Assembly (NCBI RefSeq): GCF_001577835.2
Contig: NC_029518.1
Location: forward strand, 54,228,894-54,292,893
Source of the DNA: Coturnix japonica
Taxonomy: Eukaryota; Chordata; Aves; Galliformes; Phasianidae
Direction: 5' to 3'
DNA: 64,000 nucleotides
Shown here: positions 21,319 through 36,300 of the stretch, piece by piece
Layout: each line of letters starts with the position of its first letter
Numbering within the stretch: the first letter of the stretch is position 1
Position numbers and translations under genes: made by a program
Notes under the pieces: generated by a model
What the model was told of the DNA's origin: nothing
Database searches by the model: none
Seen by the model: the letters and a program-made list of their open reading frames with translations, nothing else

Positions 21319-24300
21319 CTAAAAGAAAATACACATCAAATTTCAGGTTATATTTAACCAAAGGCTGTAAAGGAGTGACATGGAAAAAAGTAGGCATTTC
21401 TGAGAACAGCAGGGACCTTTCTCTACTCCAGACATGGTCCCTTCCAATTTAGGAGAAGAGGTGTTTACGCATCCCCAATGCAAACCATGGCCAGATACTG
21501 CAGGCAGCAGCCTGCTGTCAGCTTCAGTTAGTTGCACAGTCTTAGCCCTTGATTTCATATGCACCCATTTTTGAAATTCAGGACCGGATTAAGCACTTTG
21601 TCCTAGCTCTGCAGAGCAACAGAATAAGGACAGTTTAAAAGGACCATGTGAGAAACACTAGATGTTGATGGCAAAACAGCCATGACAGATTATCTTCCAA
21701 CAGCAAAACTCTTCAGCAATGAGAAGAGTATCTATCCCAAACATCTGTTTTTTCTAACCTCCCCCATCTACTGAAGATTACTTGCCCAACATTAGTTGCT
21801 ATCTTTAAGTGATGGAAACTGCTCTAAGGTTTGTAACAGAAATCAGATTGCTGAGATATCTGTCCTACACAGTTTACTAAAATGCCAGCAGTTTCACTGA
21901 TCAGTTTTTCTTGCAACCACCACAGTCCATATCCTCTTTAAGCAAAATAAAATAAGTTTAGCTACACCATTTGAAAAAGAAGCAAACATTCACTTACCCT
22001 CCACCTCCAAGCTCCAGAGAGGTCATATCTCCATTGATGAAGTAGGTATTCTCCCCGCTCCATTTGAATACCTGAGGGTGAAGGAGAACAAAGTTACTTG
22101 CACTGTGAAGATTCTAATACTACAGGATTTTGTAGTTCACAGAATCACAGAATTGTAGGGGTTGGAAGGGACCTCCAGAGATCATCGAGTCCAACCCCCT
22201 TGCCAAAGCAGGTTCCCTACATGAGGTCACACAGGTAGGCATCCAGGCGGGTCTTGAATATCTCCAGAGAAGGACTCTACATTCCCCCTGGGCAGCCTGT
22301 TCCAGTGCTCCATCACCCTCACCGTAAAGAAGTTCCCTGCTCCAGTTTCTGGTCATTTCCCCTTGTCCTGTCTCCACACACTGCTGAAAAGAGTCTGGCC
22401 TCGCCACTTTGTACCCCACACCTCAGACATTTATAGACCTGGATCAGGTTCCCTCTCACAGTCTTCTTTTGTCAAGGCTAAACAGACCCAGTCCACTTTG
22501 CCTTTCTTCATATGGGAGATGCTCCAGGCCCTTCACCATCTTTGTGGCCCTCTGTTGGACTCTTTCCAAGAGATCCCTGTCTTTATTGTACTGGGGAGCC
22601 CAGAACTGGACACAATATTCCAGATGAGGCCTCACCAGGGCAGAGTAGAGGGGGAGGATCACCTCCCTCGACCTGCTGGCCACGCTCTTTTTAATACACC
22701 CCAGTATGCCATTGGCCTTTTTGGCCACAAGGGCACACTGCTGGCTCATGGTCAACCTGTCGTCTACCAGGACGCCCAGGTCCCTCTCAGCAGAGCTCCT
22801 CTCCAGCAGGTCTTCCCCCAGCCTGTACCAGTGCATGCAATTAGTTAGCAGGGACTGACTGTTAGCAGGTATTTTTCAGTGTAGTCATATTTGGTTTTTA
22901 TTTTCTTTTTGATTGGCAAGGAGGAAGAGGACGCAGGTAGAAAGAAAAAAAAACAACAGTACATATTTAAAATCAGGAACAAGGCATCCTAATCATTTTC
23001 ACAATTCTGCTTGCATCTTTAAATCAAGAAGCATTCTGAAAAGAAAAAGGCCAGTGTATTCGGTATTGAAAAATACACAAGCTATGGAAATCAAGGGGTT
23101 TTCCAGTGGCACTTTTATCTCTAGTTTGATGTCCTTATGGCCCCAAGTATGTGTGCAATTATATCCTTCTCTTGACATTCGTTAACTTCCAAGGTGAGCC
23201 TATGATGGTTTACTTCTTACTATTCCTTGCTTCCCTCCCTCAACCCACTTGAAACCCACTGCTTACCCTCACTTCAAACAATTGTAGCCTTTTTTTTTGC
23301 TTAGTGTTACACTGAGACAAGCAGTCAACTGAGACAAGCAACCAACAGCTGGCACATCTAAAATCACAGAATGCCCTAGGTTGCAGGGGGCCTTAAAGGT
23401 TATTACTTTTTGGAATCCAAAAATCTCATACAAGGAAGAGAACACCGCTTACCTTGAAATTTGGACTGAACGTGTAGAGGAATGTTTCACCAGTGCCATA
23501 GTAATGGTCACTAAACTTGAAGGGATGCGTAGCATATGCTCCAAAAATCTGTCAGAATAAAAGGATTAAACTATTTTTGAGAACAGAATAAAATTCAAGA
23601 GGAATTTTCTGTCTTTCAAAATAAAGCCACATGGCAACAGGAATGATGACTCCAGGCGTTGCTGAGTACTGAGTACACCACCACAAAGGTGTTATCTGCA
23701 ACTTCCACAGCCAATGTTAAAAGGAGCACTCATTGTAATTATGAAAATATGTAGTTTTGTTTCCATTAGTGCTTACATGCTTTCCTGCCTCTAAGTTTAT
23801 TTTAAGCAGTAGAAAATTTAAATAGAATAAAAGAAATAAGCAATGCTTTATTGTGGCATGATTTCACTTCATGGTATGATTAGCACCTCCTAATGACACA
23901 TTTATTTTCAGTCCAAACCCTGCAGAACAAATACTCCTTACCTGGTTGTCCATGTCCTTAATGACGAGGAGAACTGGACTGTCCAGAGATGCCGATTTGC
24001 GATACAGAGTCTTCAGGCTTGTCCCATGCTCCAGAGTACTATACGCCAGCCGCCACGGGTAGCCCTGCACTCTTGCAGGCAAGCGCTGGGCAAGCTGGAC
24101 AGTGAACAGGGATAAACAGTGAGGCATTCAACCAGTCACATCACAGATAGCAGAACGCTCCACACTTAGCAGAACTAATAAGGAAAGCAGGGTTTCCTTG
24201 TTGTTTGTTTGTTTGTTTTTCAGTCATACCTGCTCTATGTGCATATTTTCCAGAAGTGCACTGTGATGCTTTAAGACAGGTAAAGCATCATCATCTTCTT

Positions 24301-27300
24301 CTTCTCCATAGTAGCTGCAAACACTCTTCCGCCGTTTTGCTTCTTCTACGGTAATGATCTGAAGCAAGAGAAGAAGCGTCAAACCTAAAGCACTGCTCTT
24401 ATGCTGTCAGTCCTCTATGGAAGCAAATTCATTTGAAGTAATATACTTATCATCTGCCATACTGCATGAAGCAAAACCACTGTATGGAATGGTTATATCA
24501 AAGCACAGGCAGCCCACTAATAGGGTAATTCTCAAATGGCAAGGGCTGAGACAGCATGGGTAGCACGGTCCGAATGTCTTCACACCCCCATGACCTTCCA
24601 CTACTGTTGGGTCCTTTGGAATTAATAAACACTGATGTGAGCAGGTAACACCACATGGTGTTGCTGGGCTGTAGTTGGGTTTAGGGCTCTATGCCACCAT
24701 GGCAAACAGGAAACACCAGCAATGGCTTAGAGATAGGGCTGATGAGAAAGAAAAGGGGAAAGAAAGAGGCCCAGCTACAAAAGCTAGGAAACTTTACATC
24801 AACATCTTTCTATGAGCTTAATGCCACAGCAGCCTTATCTCAGAAGAACAATCTCAAAACGTTACTGCACAGCTTCCACACACCCTCCTACAAATACAGC
24901 TTCTGAATGTCATTCACAGAATACACTGGTTGAGTTTGAACAACTCCCCCACACTTTCACAATTGCTGCTTCAACTTGCAGGAGCCATCAGCAGCCAAAA
25001 AACACCTGGAGGTCCTATACACGCCTATTCCACAGGCAAGAAATTTACTGGACAGGCTCCAGGTGGAGGTTTAGCTCCACCACAAAGCGCAGAATGAACT
25101 TCCCATAAAAACCAGGACTTGTGAGGAGTTCTGTGTATGGAGGATAAAGCCCTAGGGATGCCAGTCATGCCAATATCTCTAGTGGGACAGGAGCAAGGCC
25201 TCTACTGTGCTTACTCCCATCCACCCTGTGTCCATCCACAGGCACCTGGAGCAGTGCTGACAGCAGCACCCTGAGCAGGGAGCCAGGGAACTCATGGTCC
25301 AGCACCTGCAGTGGGGGATAGGGCAAAAATCCAGCCTGCAGGATGAGTGTTCCTTGCCCCAGCAAAGCCAGGCAGTACAGATATTTCTGATGGTGGTACT
25401 TGAAGAACTGTGCAACTGCATCCTAACCCCACAGTCCAGGCTCAGGGGGATCCAGACTGGGGGGAATTCTGTGTTTGACATTTTTTCACGTGTCCAGTTT
25501 CAGTGAGGGTTTGAACTGCAAAATTAAACCAGTTTAAGAATAAATAAATGAAAGACACAAAACAACCCCTTCCTCCTCTAACTGTTAAAGGAAAATGGTC
25601 TTTCTGCTTTTATCCCTGCTCTTTTTCTACCTTTTAAATGTTTTTCTTCCCTACCCAGGCCATTATTACTATTATATATATTTTTAAACTGAATGAACAT
25701 CTGTTTCATCTTAAAGCAGATGTACCTGATCTCCTATTATAAATGTTATTCTTTAGGCTTTCCAGGAAGGTGGGGGGGGAGGAAGTACTAAGTAAATCAA
25801 CCACCAGCAGGCAAAATACAACCCAACTTGCAGACATCGGTAACTGCAGCAAAACTTCTAATACTGCAGACCACACAAAACCAAAAACAAATGAAAAGAA
25901 TCAACAGCTACAGGAACTGTATCTACAACATTTTTTTTCAGAGATCTTATAGTAAAGAGAAAACCAGCGACCTGAGGTTCAAATACTCTGTTTTAAAATT
26001 CATCTGAGAACAGATTACTTTTTACTAGAACATAAGTAGTACTGTATCAGATCCATGCTGTTCAAATAGGAACACAGTTCAACATACCTTCACAAAAGGT
26101 TCGTCCTGGTCAGGTTTGGCACAGTAAAAAATCTGAATATTCAAAGGCATCTTTTGCCTTTTCATCATCTATTAATTTGCAGTATCTACTGTACTTCAGT
26201 GCTCCAGTGGCAAGAGTTCCTGCCCACAAGTGTGACAGACAGCCTCTTCCCATGACTCGCTTTGATAAAGTTGCTTATATGCTTCTCCACAATTGCAGTT
26301 TCTGTTTCCCCACAAGGGAGAGTGATAGTTTCACAACAGCCATGCCCAAATTTGGACTTTCGACGGATATTTCCTGGCAGACCTACTTTAAATTTGCAAA
26401 GCTTGAATATATTGCGAACAAAAGAGACACACCTTAAAACTCTTTCCAGCTAATTCTTCTTCCAGTACATATTTAAACAAAACAATGAGAGAAGTTCCTA
26501 ATGTGTCTGGATCTTTCCCACCTCTGTTCTTTGGATCACTGGCCCTGCTCCTTCATTTTGGATTTGGGAAAATGCAAATAGCAACTGAAGAATGAAACGC
26601 AGCATAATGTATGACTGCACTCAGCTCTGAGAAAAACAAGGACTGAAAACCTTTCTTTCCCCCCCACCCCCATCATGCTGCAGTTCACAAAGCACCAGAA
26701 TCATGAGACAACAAAACTTTAAAAATGAAAGTTATTCACAGAGATAATTCTGTTACATTTCCAATGACAAGTTCCATTCCCAAGTTCTGATTCTGAACAT
26801 ACTTTGATTTGAAAATAGGAATGTTTAAAAAACAGGCCAGTAGCTTTTTATTTTAACAAATTTAAGGCAAATAATCACAACTAAGTTACCTCCCAGTCAG
26901 GAAATTACCTAATTGTTAATTTATCACGTATCATAACATAACAAGTGCTTCAGGGTTCATAAGTATAATCAGAAAAAAAGCACATAAACTTACTTTCCTT
27001 AGAAACTAGTTTTGATAGGCATGAGATGCAGATAGTAAAGACAGGAACACCAAGTAGTTAAAACAGACTGCAAAAGTCTCTGGATGAACGAGTCTGAGTA
27101 TAAAACCTATCCATCTTACAACTACCATTTAAACTTCTTTGTGCAACTAAGAAGCAAAGATCTGTCTGGTACAACAGCATCTCATGCTAACCCATTTCAG
27201 TGAGCACACAGGAGTCTGCGCTGGTGTGTTCACAGGTACCTGTGCTTTTGAGAGCATTTATTAATAGTATATAAATACAACATAGATTTAGCAATGCTAA

Positions 27301-30300
27301 CCACATACATCTGTACAGTTTTGCAAAAGGCAAACATCACACAGCTAAAATACATGCATAATATGTACCGGTGGCAAATCAGAAAACTGTTTAGTTGTTG
27401 GCCTGCAGTTTCTGGGGAGAGAAGAAAGAAATACTGAAAGAAGATGAGTACATTTAGGTGACTGCTGCCAAGTCTCGAAGCAGAAAACATTATAAAAAGA
27501 AATATAAAAACTGTCCAAAGAATAAGTGCTGGGACTCTTAACAGGGCATGCACAATTGATACATACACAGTTCATAAAGTGGCAGAAAGCACCCACCTCC
27601 CAGCTTTTAGTAGTGGGCTCACTGAAGAAGTTGTCTATCATGTCAAGCTCCTCCTTTTCTACCACAACAAAACCTTGCTCTTTGGCATCTTTCCCATATA
27701 TCTCTGGTGACCACTGAACAAAAAACGTGTACAAGTGATCCACCCTGTGAATAGAAAAGGAAGAAACAACTGTTTTTCAGTGATCCATGAATACGGCAGT
27801 ATCATGTAGTACAGAGATTTCATCTGGGGACAAAGGGGATAACCACACACACCAGGTAATCACGTACTTCCACACACAGCAGTAGCTCCTTCCACCCAGT
27901 AGCATGAAGTATTTAATCTTCTTCTGCTTCCCCGCCACCCTTACCCCCTCCCCCCAAATCATACATTTTTTTCTCCTTTTGCTATACACACAAACAAAGC
28001 ATTACAGAAAGACTAAGTGGCTTGTCTAGTCCCATACAATTCATATTAAGCCCATCAACTGTTCAGTATTAGAAACATGCTTCACAGAAGTTAAATCCAA
28101 GGGAAAGATAGAAAATGAAAAAACTACCATCTCATTTCAATTAGTTTGACCTTCTAAGTAAAACAAGCTGCTAAATATCACCAACAAAGTCTACACAGCA
28201 TTTCTAGCTGCCCTCTAAAATGTACAGACTAATCACAAAATAATTCTTCATCCTGTTGTAACAACAAAAAGGAGCAGTTACTGACAGCTTTAAAGAGATG
28301 TTGTTTGACAATATCCATAATGAACAGAGGAAAAAAATAATAACGGAACAATTTGTTTAGTATAATCTTCTAATCCAGGTAGCTCTGAAGATCAAAGTTA
28401 AAACAAACATATGCAAAACCAAACAGGAATACATTAGTGGACCCACTGTCCAAGAAACTGAATGCACAGCAGAAATCAAGCCCTAATTAAAGAGGGAAGA
28501 CAGACAGATAGTAAGTACTTAATACACTGGATCTTTCTTCAGTTATTCACCTGAGAGATTCTTCTGGCAATTCCTTGATTAATACAAAAGAATTGAAGTC
28601 CTAGTGAATACTAGATACCTTCACTTTATAAATCATGTTACTTGCACTTATAGTACATGCAAAATTGTCTTAATAACCTTAAAATCCCTGGATTCTTGCA
28701 CTCTTGGATTCTGTTCACAAATATAATTCCACAGATTTTTACAACTGAATCTATGTTTTTTGTTCCACTTTTCTACCAGTCAGGGTTATAGTCTGCTGTC
28801 AGCTGTAACTGCAGAAACTGATAGCCCTAAAGTTGTTGTCCTGCTAGTGATAGTCACATTAATTCCTAGTTAAAGTAAAATATTTGTGAGGCTCGACTTA
28901 CTTAGACCTCATGAAATTTGGCTCCAATTTCCACTACCCCCAGAAAGTATGAAGTGCTGACTTTTCTGTTTCAGGTCCCAGTCATGAAAAAGAAACAAAT
29001 TAGTTTTTTCTCTTCTTTGCACATTCACAAAACATTTCCGTAGTGTATGGTTACTAGGTGACATAGTTACATTGATGTTTTTGTTATCAAAAGAATTGTA
29101 TCTGTGAAACATTTTCAAAGGATGCAACAACATACAGCTCTACCCAGCACTACTCTCTATGGCATCAACAGCCTCCTGTTGTCACACATAAGCAACAAAG
29201 CTAACAACAATATAAAAAGCTGTTGTTCATAACTCTGCAGCAACACATACAAATAAAAGAGAGACTGAGGTAGTAAAGCACAGTCAGTCAGCCTTCAGCA
29301 TCACTATAGCCAATAACTGCAGTAAGAGACTGAAGAGGGTCACACTCCACAGTATTAAGGGTTCCCCCTTCTTTGTGAGAAGCCATGTGACTGCTTACAA
29401 GCTTGCACAGATCTGAAATTTGTGAACTGTGGAACATATTTCTGAAAGTTGCCTCGTCTAATTTTAGATAAGATCTTTTCCCCTAATTGCATTTTTCCCC
29501 ACATCAATAGCTGACACAGTATGCCCCATTCCTCTCAGCTTGCCTCACATATGCTTCAGAAAGAACAGTGTGATAATCTCCTCACTAACTAATTTGAGTT
29601 TTAATTGGAAGAGACTTTCAGCTCGAGCACCGTGTATTTTATGTGCAGTAGGCCTAGTCTGGAAAGCTAACCTACTTAATTCCTACAAATCCCTACACAA
29701 GAGCAATAAAACCAGGAAATGCTGTTTTCTGGCCAAGGACAACCTGTAAGTACTTTCATGTAGTTGGGCAGAGGAGAGCAGTATGCTCTTTATTTCAGAA
29801 ACAGAACAAATTCAAGTTGTAAGGCACCCTTGGAGAACATCTCATCTACCTTCTGCTCAAAGTAGAGCTAATTCCCAAGTTTGTGCAGCTTGCTCAGCCT
29901 TGTCCATCTGCAGCTTTGAAAATCTCCAACAGATTCCACAGCATCTCTGTGCAACTTCTTCCATATACAAACAATGCTGTGTATCTATTTTCCCCTCTTG
30001 CATCTAACCAGACTTTCCCCCAATGTATGCAGCATGTCATTTGCAAAAGGGTCTGGATCAATCTTTTAAAAAAGTGAATAAAGACTTCCAAACTGCTCAC
30101 CATGTTCCTCTATTATGTGAACCAGCAAGAAGTAAAACGTTCATTACCTCAAAGAAAATAAAGGCTGGCTTACGTTGAGTTTGTTCTCAATTTCTTCATC
30201 TCCTTTTCTGTAAAACCACTCCCCAGGGCCATCTGTCCCCAGATGCTCAGTGAGGTTGTTCCACCCACAGCATACAACCTTGCATTTGCCTTTTCTGAAC

Positions 30301-33300
30301 TTCCTAACATTTCTGTCATCCCGCTGCACCTGCTTGTTCATGTTCCTCTGAATGGCAGCTCTGCTCTCCAATGTACGAACACTCCCCAGATCTGGTGTCA
30401 CCCTCCAAAGTGACAAGGATGCATTCTATCATCAAGGATGCAGACATTAAATGGGATCAATTGCTAAGGAACACCACTTGTACTTCATTACCACTTAGAC
30501 TAGATATCGACTGAGCAAAAGAGTCCAATTTTTCACCTGTCTCATTTTCTATCTGTCTTGACTACTTTTCTCCAATTTAATTGTAACAATCCTGTAAGAG
30601 ACTGTAGTGAAACCCTTACTGATGGCATGGTTAACAACACCTCTTAATGTCTTCTCGTTCACAAAGCTTAATGTCTCAAGACAGAAAAGCTACATGGTTT
30701 GCCTGTGGTAAATCTGGAACAGTTGTTTCCGATCACTTCTTGACCTCCACATGCCTGGAAATGGCTTCCATCAGGACCCACATCATAACAGCCCCAGGGG
30801 CCGAAGCGAAGCCAACGGGCCCATGCTCCTGCAGATTCTTCTTGATTTTTATGAAGATAGTTGCAGTAATTATCTTTCCAGTTATTAGGGATCTTTCCCA
30901 ATTATCATTACCTTTCAAAGGAAGACAAAAAGCAGCCTTGCAATAATATCAACCAGCTGCCTCTGTACACTCAGAGTATTTCCTGTCAGTCTCCATGGTC
31001 CTGTATAATCTCAGTTTCTTTAAGTAATCAATAAATAAGTTTTCCTCCACATGGGCAAATGCTAAGTAAATCCAGACACTCCAGATTTAAGAAGCAGCAA
31101 CATAAAATAAGAAATAGACAACTGCAGAAGTGAGGTAATTCTGACAGGGGATGCAGAGCATCCCTTCTCTGTTTGTAAAATTGTAACATGACATGGCAAT
31201 GGAACAGGCTGCCCAGAGATGTGGTGACATTCAAGGTCTGGCACTGAGCATCCTGATGTAGCTGTAGTTGTCCCTGTTTCTTGCACAGGAGCTGGACTAG
31301 ATGACCTTTCAGGGTCCATTCCAACTGAAATGATTCTAATATGATTTAAAAGTTTTACTGCTTGCCTGAGGAACTTTTCAATGCTAAAACAAGGAAATCA
31401 TTTGTTAGGATGCAAGTTTGTAAAGGAAGAAATTCAATGTAGCTATCTTTGTCCCAGCACAATACATCTTCCTTTGGAAGAGCATGAGAAAGTCTACAAG
31501 TTACCAAATTACTCACCTGCCACTGCTGCTCAAAATCTAGTAAACTAGAAAAATCTGCATTCCATTTAAATACCCACTTAAATAAACCATAAGAGCACAC
31601 ACACTTACCCTCTAACACCATAAGCTACACCCATTGCAAGACTTCTCAGCAAAAGAATCGATCTCCTCATTACTGTCCAAAAGCACAAGTGCCTCCCTGC
31701 TCAGTGGAACAGTTAATGTGATGAGAAGCTGCCTGAGTCCAGGTAATCTTTATGTAAGGCAACTAGAGATTTCCATCTCCTACGTTACGTGCTAAGGCAA
31801 ATGCCTCTGTGATTAAGCAAAGCTGCAGAGAGCAGTCCCAGAGTCACTGATTAATGTAGCAGTGTTGCTCAGGGTCATGACTGACACACTGGACTGCTCT
31901 CAGTGCCCTGTGAAGCCACATGTCGGAGCAGAACTAGAAGAACAGGCAAAAGGAAAACAAGATTTAAGACATTCTAACACCCCTTATAAAGGATACCAGC
32001 CTAACATTTTTCTGTGTATTAATAATGTTTCTCATAAAACACAGAACACAATGAAAAGCAAACCAATGCAATTACCTTGCGTGTCCCTCACCTCCCACCA
32101 TGCAGCTTTACCAAAGCCTGCCAAGGACACAGAAGCCACAGACTGTTTACACAAGGAGCAGCAACTCTGCTGGGAACAGCAGATTATGGGGGCTCAGGGT
32201 GAAAAAGGAGCCATTTTCGCAACTGATTATAGAAGCCGTTTTAACAGCAAACAGTAAGAGGTCATAGAAAAACACAATTAAATGAAAATCTGAAGATTTA
32301 ACTTAAGCAGCGATTACTGACCTGCACACTAATTTCTTCACAATCTCACTTTTGTTTAATTGCTACAAAATACAAAGACACTGCACAAGCTACAGCGACC
32401 ATGGTAAACAGAAAATGTTTTACTTACGTTGCTACAGGGCCAATTAGACAAGAAAGATGTTTTGTGATATTTTCATAAGTAATTCTACTCTGTATTCAGA
32501 ATAGTATTTAATTTATTATGTTATTTTGATACATTGTATCAAAAATATATTGAAGATCTATCCCAAATAATCTATTCTCCATGATTCTCTCAAGACGTAA
32601 CACCAAGTACACACTATGTAATACTAGCACAAGCCATGACATGAGTGAACAGGAAGCCCCATTTTGCTTTAGGATGCATCTGAGACTTTAAAGGAAACAC
32701 TAACTTATTGGGCAACCATATTTCCTGCATTAAAACAATGGATTGTCTTAATTTTTGTCCCGAGTTCAGTGCAACCTTTTAAGCACCCAATGTGGTTTTA
32801 AAACAGTCACGTACAAATAGCACAAGAATGACTCTGTCGTAATGCTTTCACCACTAATTTTGAGGATCCAAGCAGCAGGTGTGACAGTAAAGATTTGTCT
32901 TTTTAGCCAACATGGCCAAATACTGCAACATCACTCCAGTAATGACTTTTACTATTCTGAAGACTGAAGTGTAAACCAGTTGTCAATGTTTAAGTTTATA
33001 TATGAATTAAATCCCCTTGATATCATGAAAATTTCTGCTTATAAAATGACAAATAGAGCTGCCATTTTCAAAGTTTGTGTTAAGAAGTTTAAGATTTAGC
33101 TGTTACACAGGATAACGATAAAAAATTACATTAGTCCAGCAGCTTTCAACATTAGACAAACTGCCTTCAAAGCAACAACTGACCTTGTATTATATTACAT
33201 CATCCCTTCAGCTCCTTGAAGTATTTGCTCGCAATCCAAACTAGAATTTTCTAAACCCACGTTTCTGAAATCCCTAAGGAGCTGAGTACCAGGTTCAGCA

Positions 33301-36300
33301 GATAGCAAGCAAACCCTAAGCTACCTTCAGCAACACTCCTGATGGCCACATTCCAGCTGGATTAAACCTCTCCCCCTCCTCCCTATGTCAGCAACTTCTA
33401 CACTACTGGTCTGCTTAAAACACTCATTTCTAACATATACGAAACGAACACTTAAATTTATACACATGCTACAAAATCTGAAAATATTCAGAAAAAAAGT
33501 GTTTAAAAAGAAAAATTGACTGCACATCCAATTCTCCAATTCTTTCTTCCTTGCATCTAATTCACCAGAAGTGTGATCACTGATTTCCCTCTGTTGTTTT
33601 AACAGACCTGAGAGCTGCTCCATCCTCCTTCTAGCAGGAAAACTAGCAATTTGATTCCCTGTAGTCAAGGAAAAATGATCCATATGGAAGATGACCAGCC
33701 TTAACTCTTTTTTGCCCTACAGTACTGCTGGTTGTACATAGAGACAAAGAGCATTTAAGTGGATTTTGTCACAAAGGAATGTTTTATTTGATGGGTCTGA
33801 AGGCAGAGAGAGTCACACCCATTCAATTAGATGGGTCTCTCAATTCCACTCTATGTCCTTCGCTCACATGAAGTACCTACTTTTAACACTGGCACTTTAG
33901 TGCATTCCTCGACACTTGCAAATGCCCCACGCTTCCCCATTTCCTCACTCCCCAAACTATAGCCAAAACCCAGATGATCCCCAAGCACTTTTATCATAAG
34001 CTACCAAGCTTTTCAACCTTCACATGGCACTCAGTGCCCTCTTTCTAACTGGGAATTGTATATTTGTTGTATCTCTGGCATGCAATAAAATGAGGATATC
34101 TCCCTCCTCATTTCAGCATTCTTGGTGAATTTTATACCGTAGACCACAAAGAGAAAGTCAAATTCAACTCCAGAAAGCACTATGCCTTTAAAAATTAAGA
34201 GACAGATAATGTTTTCATACTACATGCTGCAACTTACCTTTCCCGGGGAACAGCAAACCAGTATTCTGGTTGCTTTATCTTTTTACTGTACTGTTGAGAC
34301 ATGGTGGTGCTCTGAGACACAAAAGACTTTCTCATGGGTTTGCCTACTTTAATGCACAGAAACATTGGAGGAGTCTTGCTCTTCTCCTCTTTTGAAGGAA
34401 GCATATCTGAACAAGAGACAGAAGAGATGAGCTGTTTACAAGACAGCACAACTACCACAACTGATAAAATATCGACACAGAGATTGATCGATAACTTTGT
34501 ACAAAAGTAGACTACAAATTATCATGCACTGAATTAAACCTAACACTTCATTCAATAGCCAAACTGCTTTAATAAATCCTAGCTCATTCTAAACTGTGTT
34601 TATTTATTTCCATTTTATCAGGACCGTATACTCCTCAGTTGTAGAGCTGAGTACAGTATCACTGTAAATTAAATCATTAAGATAACTGGACTGGGTAAAA
34701 ACTGTGACATGAAGCAGGCAAGGAAGGGGAGACAGTAGAAGACCTTGCCTACTTGTCACCATAGCCAGCCCAGCAAACCTCACCACAGACAAAGGGTGAT
34801 GCAATTGCAGTCTTGTCCCCAGCTAGATCCCTCATTCCTACCCCAGTGTTTGAATGAGTCCAGGAAACCAATCCTACCAGAGAGTAACATCAAACATACC
34901 CAGCCCAGTCAGATTGTCAGCCATAATGGTCAGATAGATAGTCATGTCAAAACCTTCTGTCTGCACGTGACAGGTGAAGTGTAACAGTTGCTCAAATTTC
35001 TTAAATTGCCAATTTGACAAAAAACAAAAAAAAACAAAAAAAACCCAACAACAACAACAAAAAAAAAAACAAAAAAACCCAAAGTTGTTTATTAAAAGGC
35101 AACGTCAACCACACTAAAGTTGTTACAGCCATTTTAGGAACATACATACAGCCTTTTTCTGTTGTTTTTCGATGATGAGAACTATCACCAAGTGCAACTA
35201 CTGAGACATTAGTGAAAAGGAAAATTATTTTAAGAGCAACTGTTTTTAAAATAAAGACTTCCACTTGAATTGTCCTCCACTATCTCATCCAAATCAAGGA
35301 ATTATGGCCAGTAGCTCATTAAACTAAAACTCAGATGCCCCGAGTAGCAGTAGAAATAACAGTCTGTGAACATGCTACTTAAAGTAAGATTTCATTTTGT
35401 TTCTCAAATTTTATTCACAATAAACCAATCACTAATTAAAACAAAAGGATCAGTAAGACTCTGCATATACTCCTATTTATCACTTCCCTAGAGGCGTACA
35501 TAGCATCAAAGATACCAGGAAGATACTGTGTCAAGATTACTTTATAACAATGCTATACTTCAGATTTGATTATAAATACATTTACTAAATTCACTGAAGA
35601 AGTAGTTATTGATAGATAAGCAGTGACAACTCCTATGCCATGATGCATCCTTGTCAGTGTTCCAACTGGATGACGTTTTACTGTTCTTAAAGCCAGTAAA
35701 CAGCAGTGAAGTTTACATGACATAAGGTTTACATAAACCATAATCACTGAATATGGAAAGAGCACATAAACTACTTATTAAACTAGAAATTTAGGGAGCC
35801 TGAAGGTGCATCTTTTTCTTCTAAATATCATAAAATATAAAATTATAATATACAACAGTAAAAAAGGAGACCAAGCATTATATATGTAAAAGAGAAAATT
35901 GAGAGCAGAAGGATATCAATGCAAAGGTTACCGTCATAATGCTGTCCGAGTCTCAGAGGAAACAAGGATAATCAGAGACCTACCTTCAATTGGCACTTGA
36001 ATTTTCTGCAGCAGCCACAGTCTGACCTCTGATTGATTGTCTAACTGTGTTTCTTGACAGGTCTTGTCTACAGCTGGTACTAACGAAGAGTCCAGAGACT
36101 CTTTGAGATCCTTTTCCTCTGCTGCTGCTGCGCTGCTTTCTAATGAAGGTGCTTTCCTTCCAACACAGCAGGAATCAAGCTCCATACTTCTAACTGTATG
36201 GACTTCATCAGCTTGGGACTTTGAACAGCTAAGTGTAAGGTCTATACCAATTGCTTTATTGTTTTCACCTTTCTGGATTTCAGCCTTGTGCAAGTCTTCA

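Larger units (their letters stand above)
27745..34237. other. NCOA7 intron H-I
   Basis: About 6.5 kb of AT-rich intron holding several old CR1-type pieces (listed separately) but no recognisable exon. Confidence 0.5.

Noticed and set aside
22456-22836. A 126-codon minus-strand frame that looks like a host gene
   Set aside because: It is the C-terminal part of the CR1 ORF2 protein inside a 5'-truncated CR1 copy in an NCOA7 intron.
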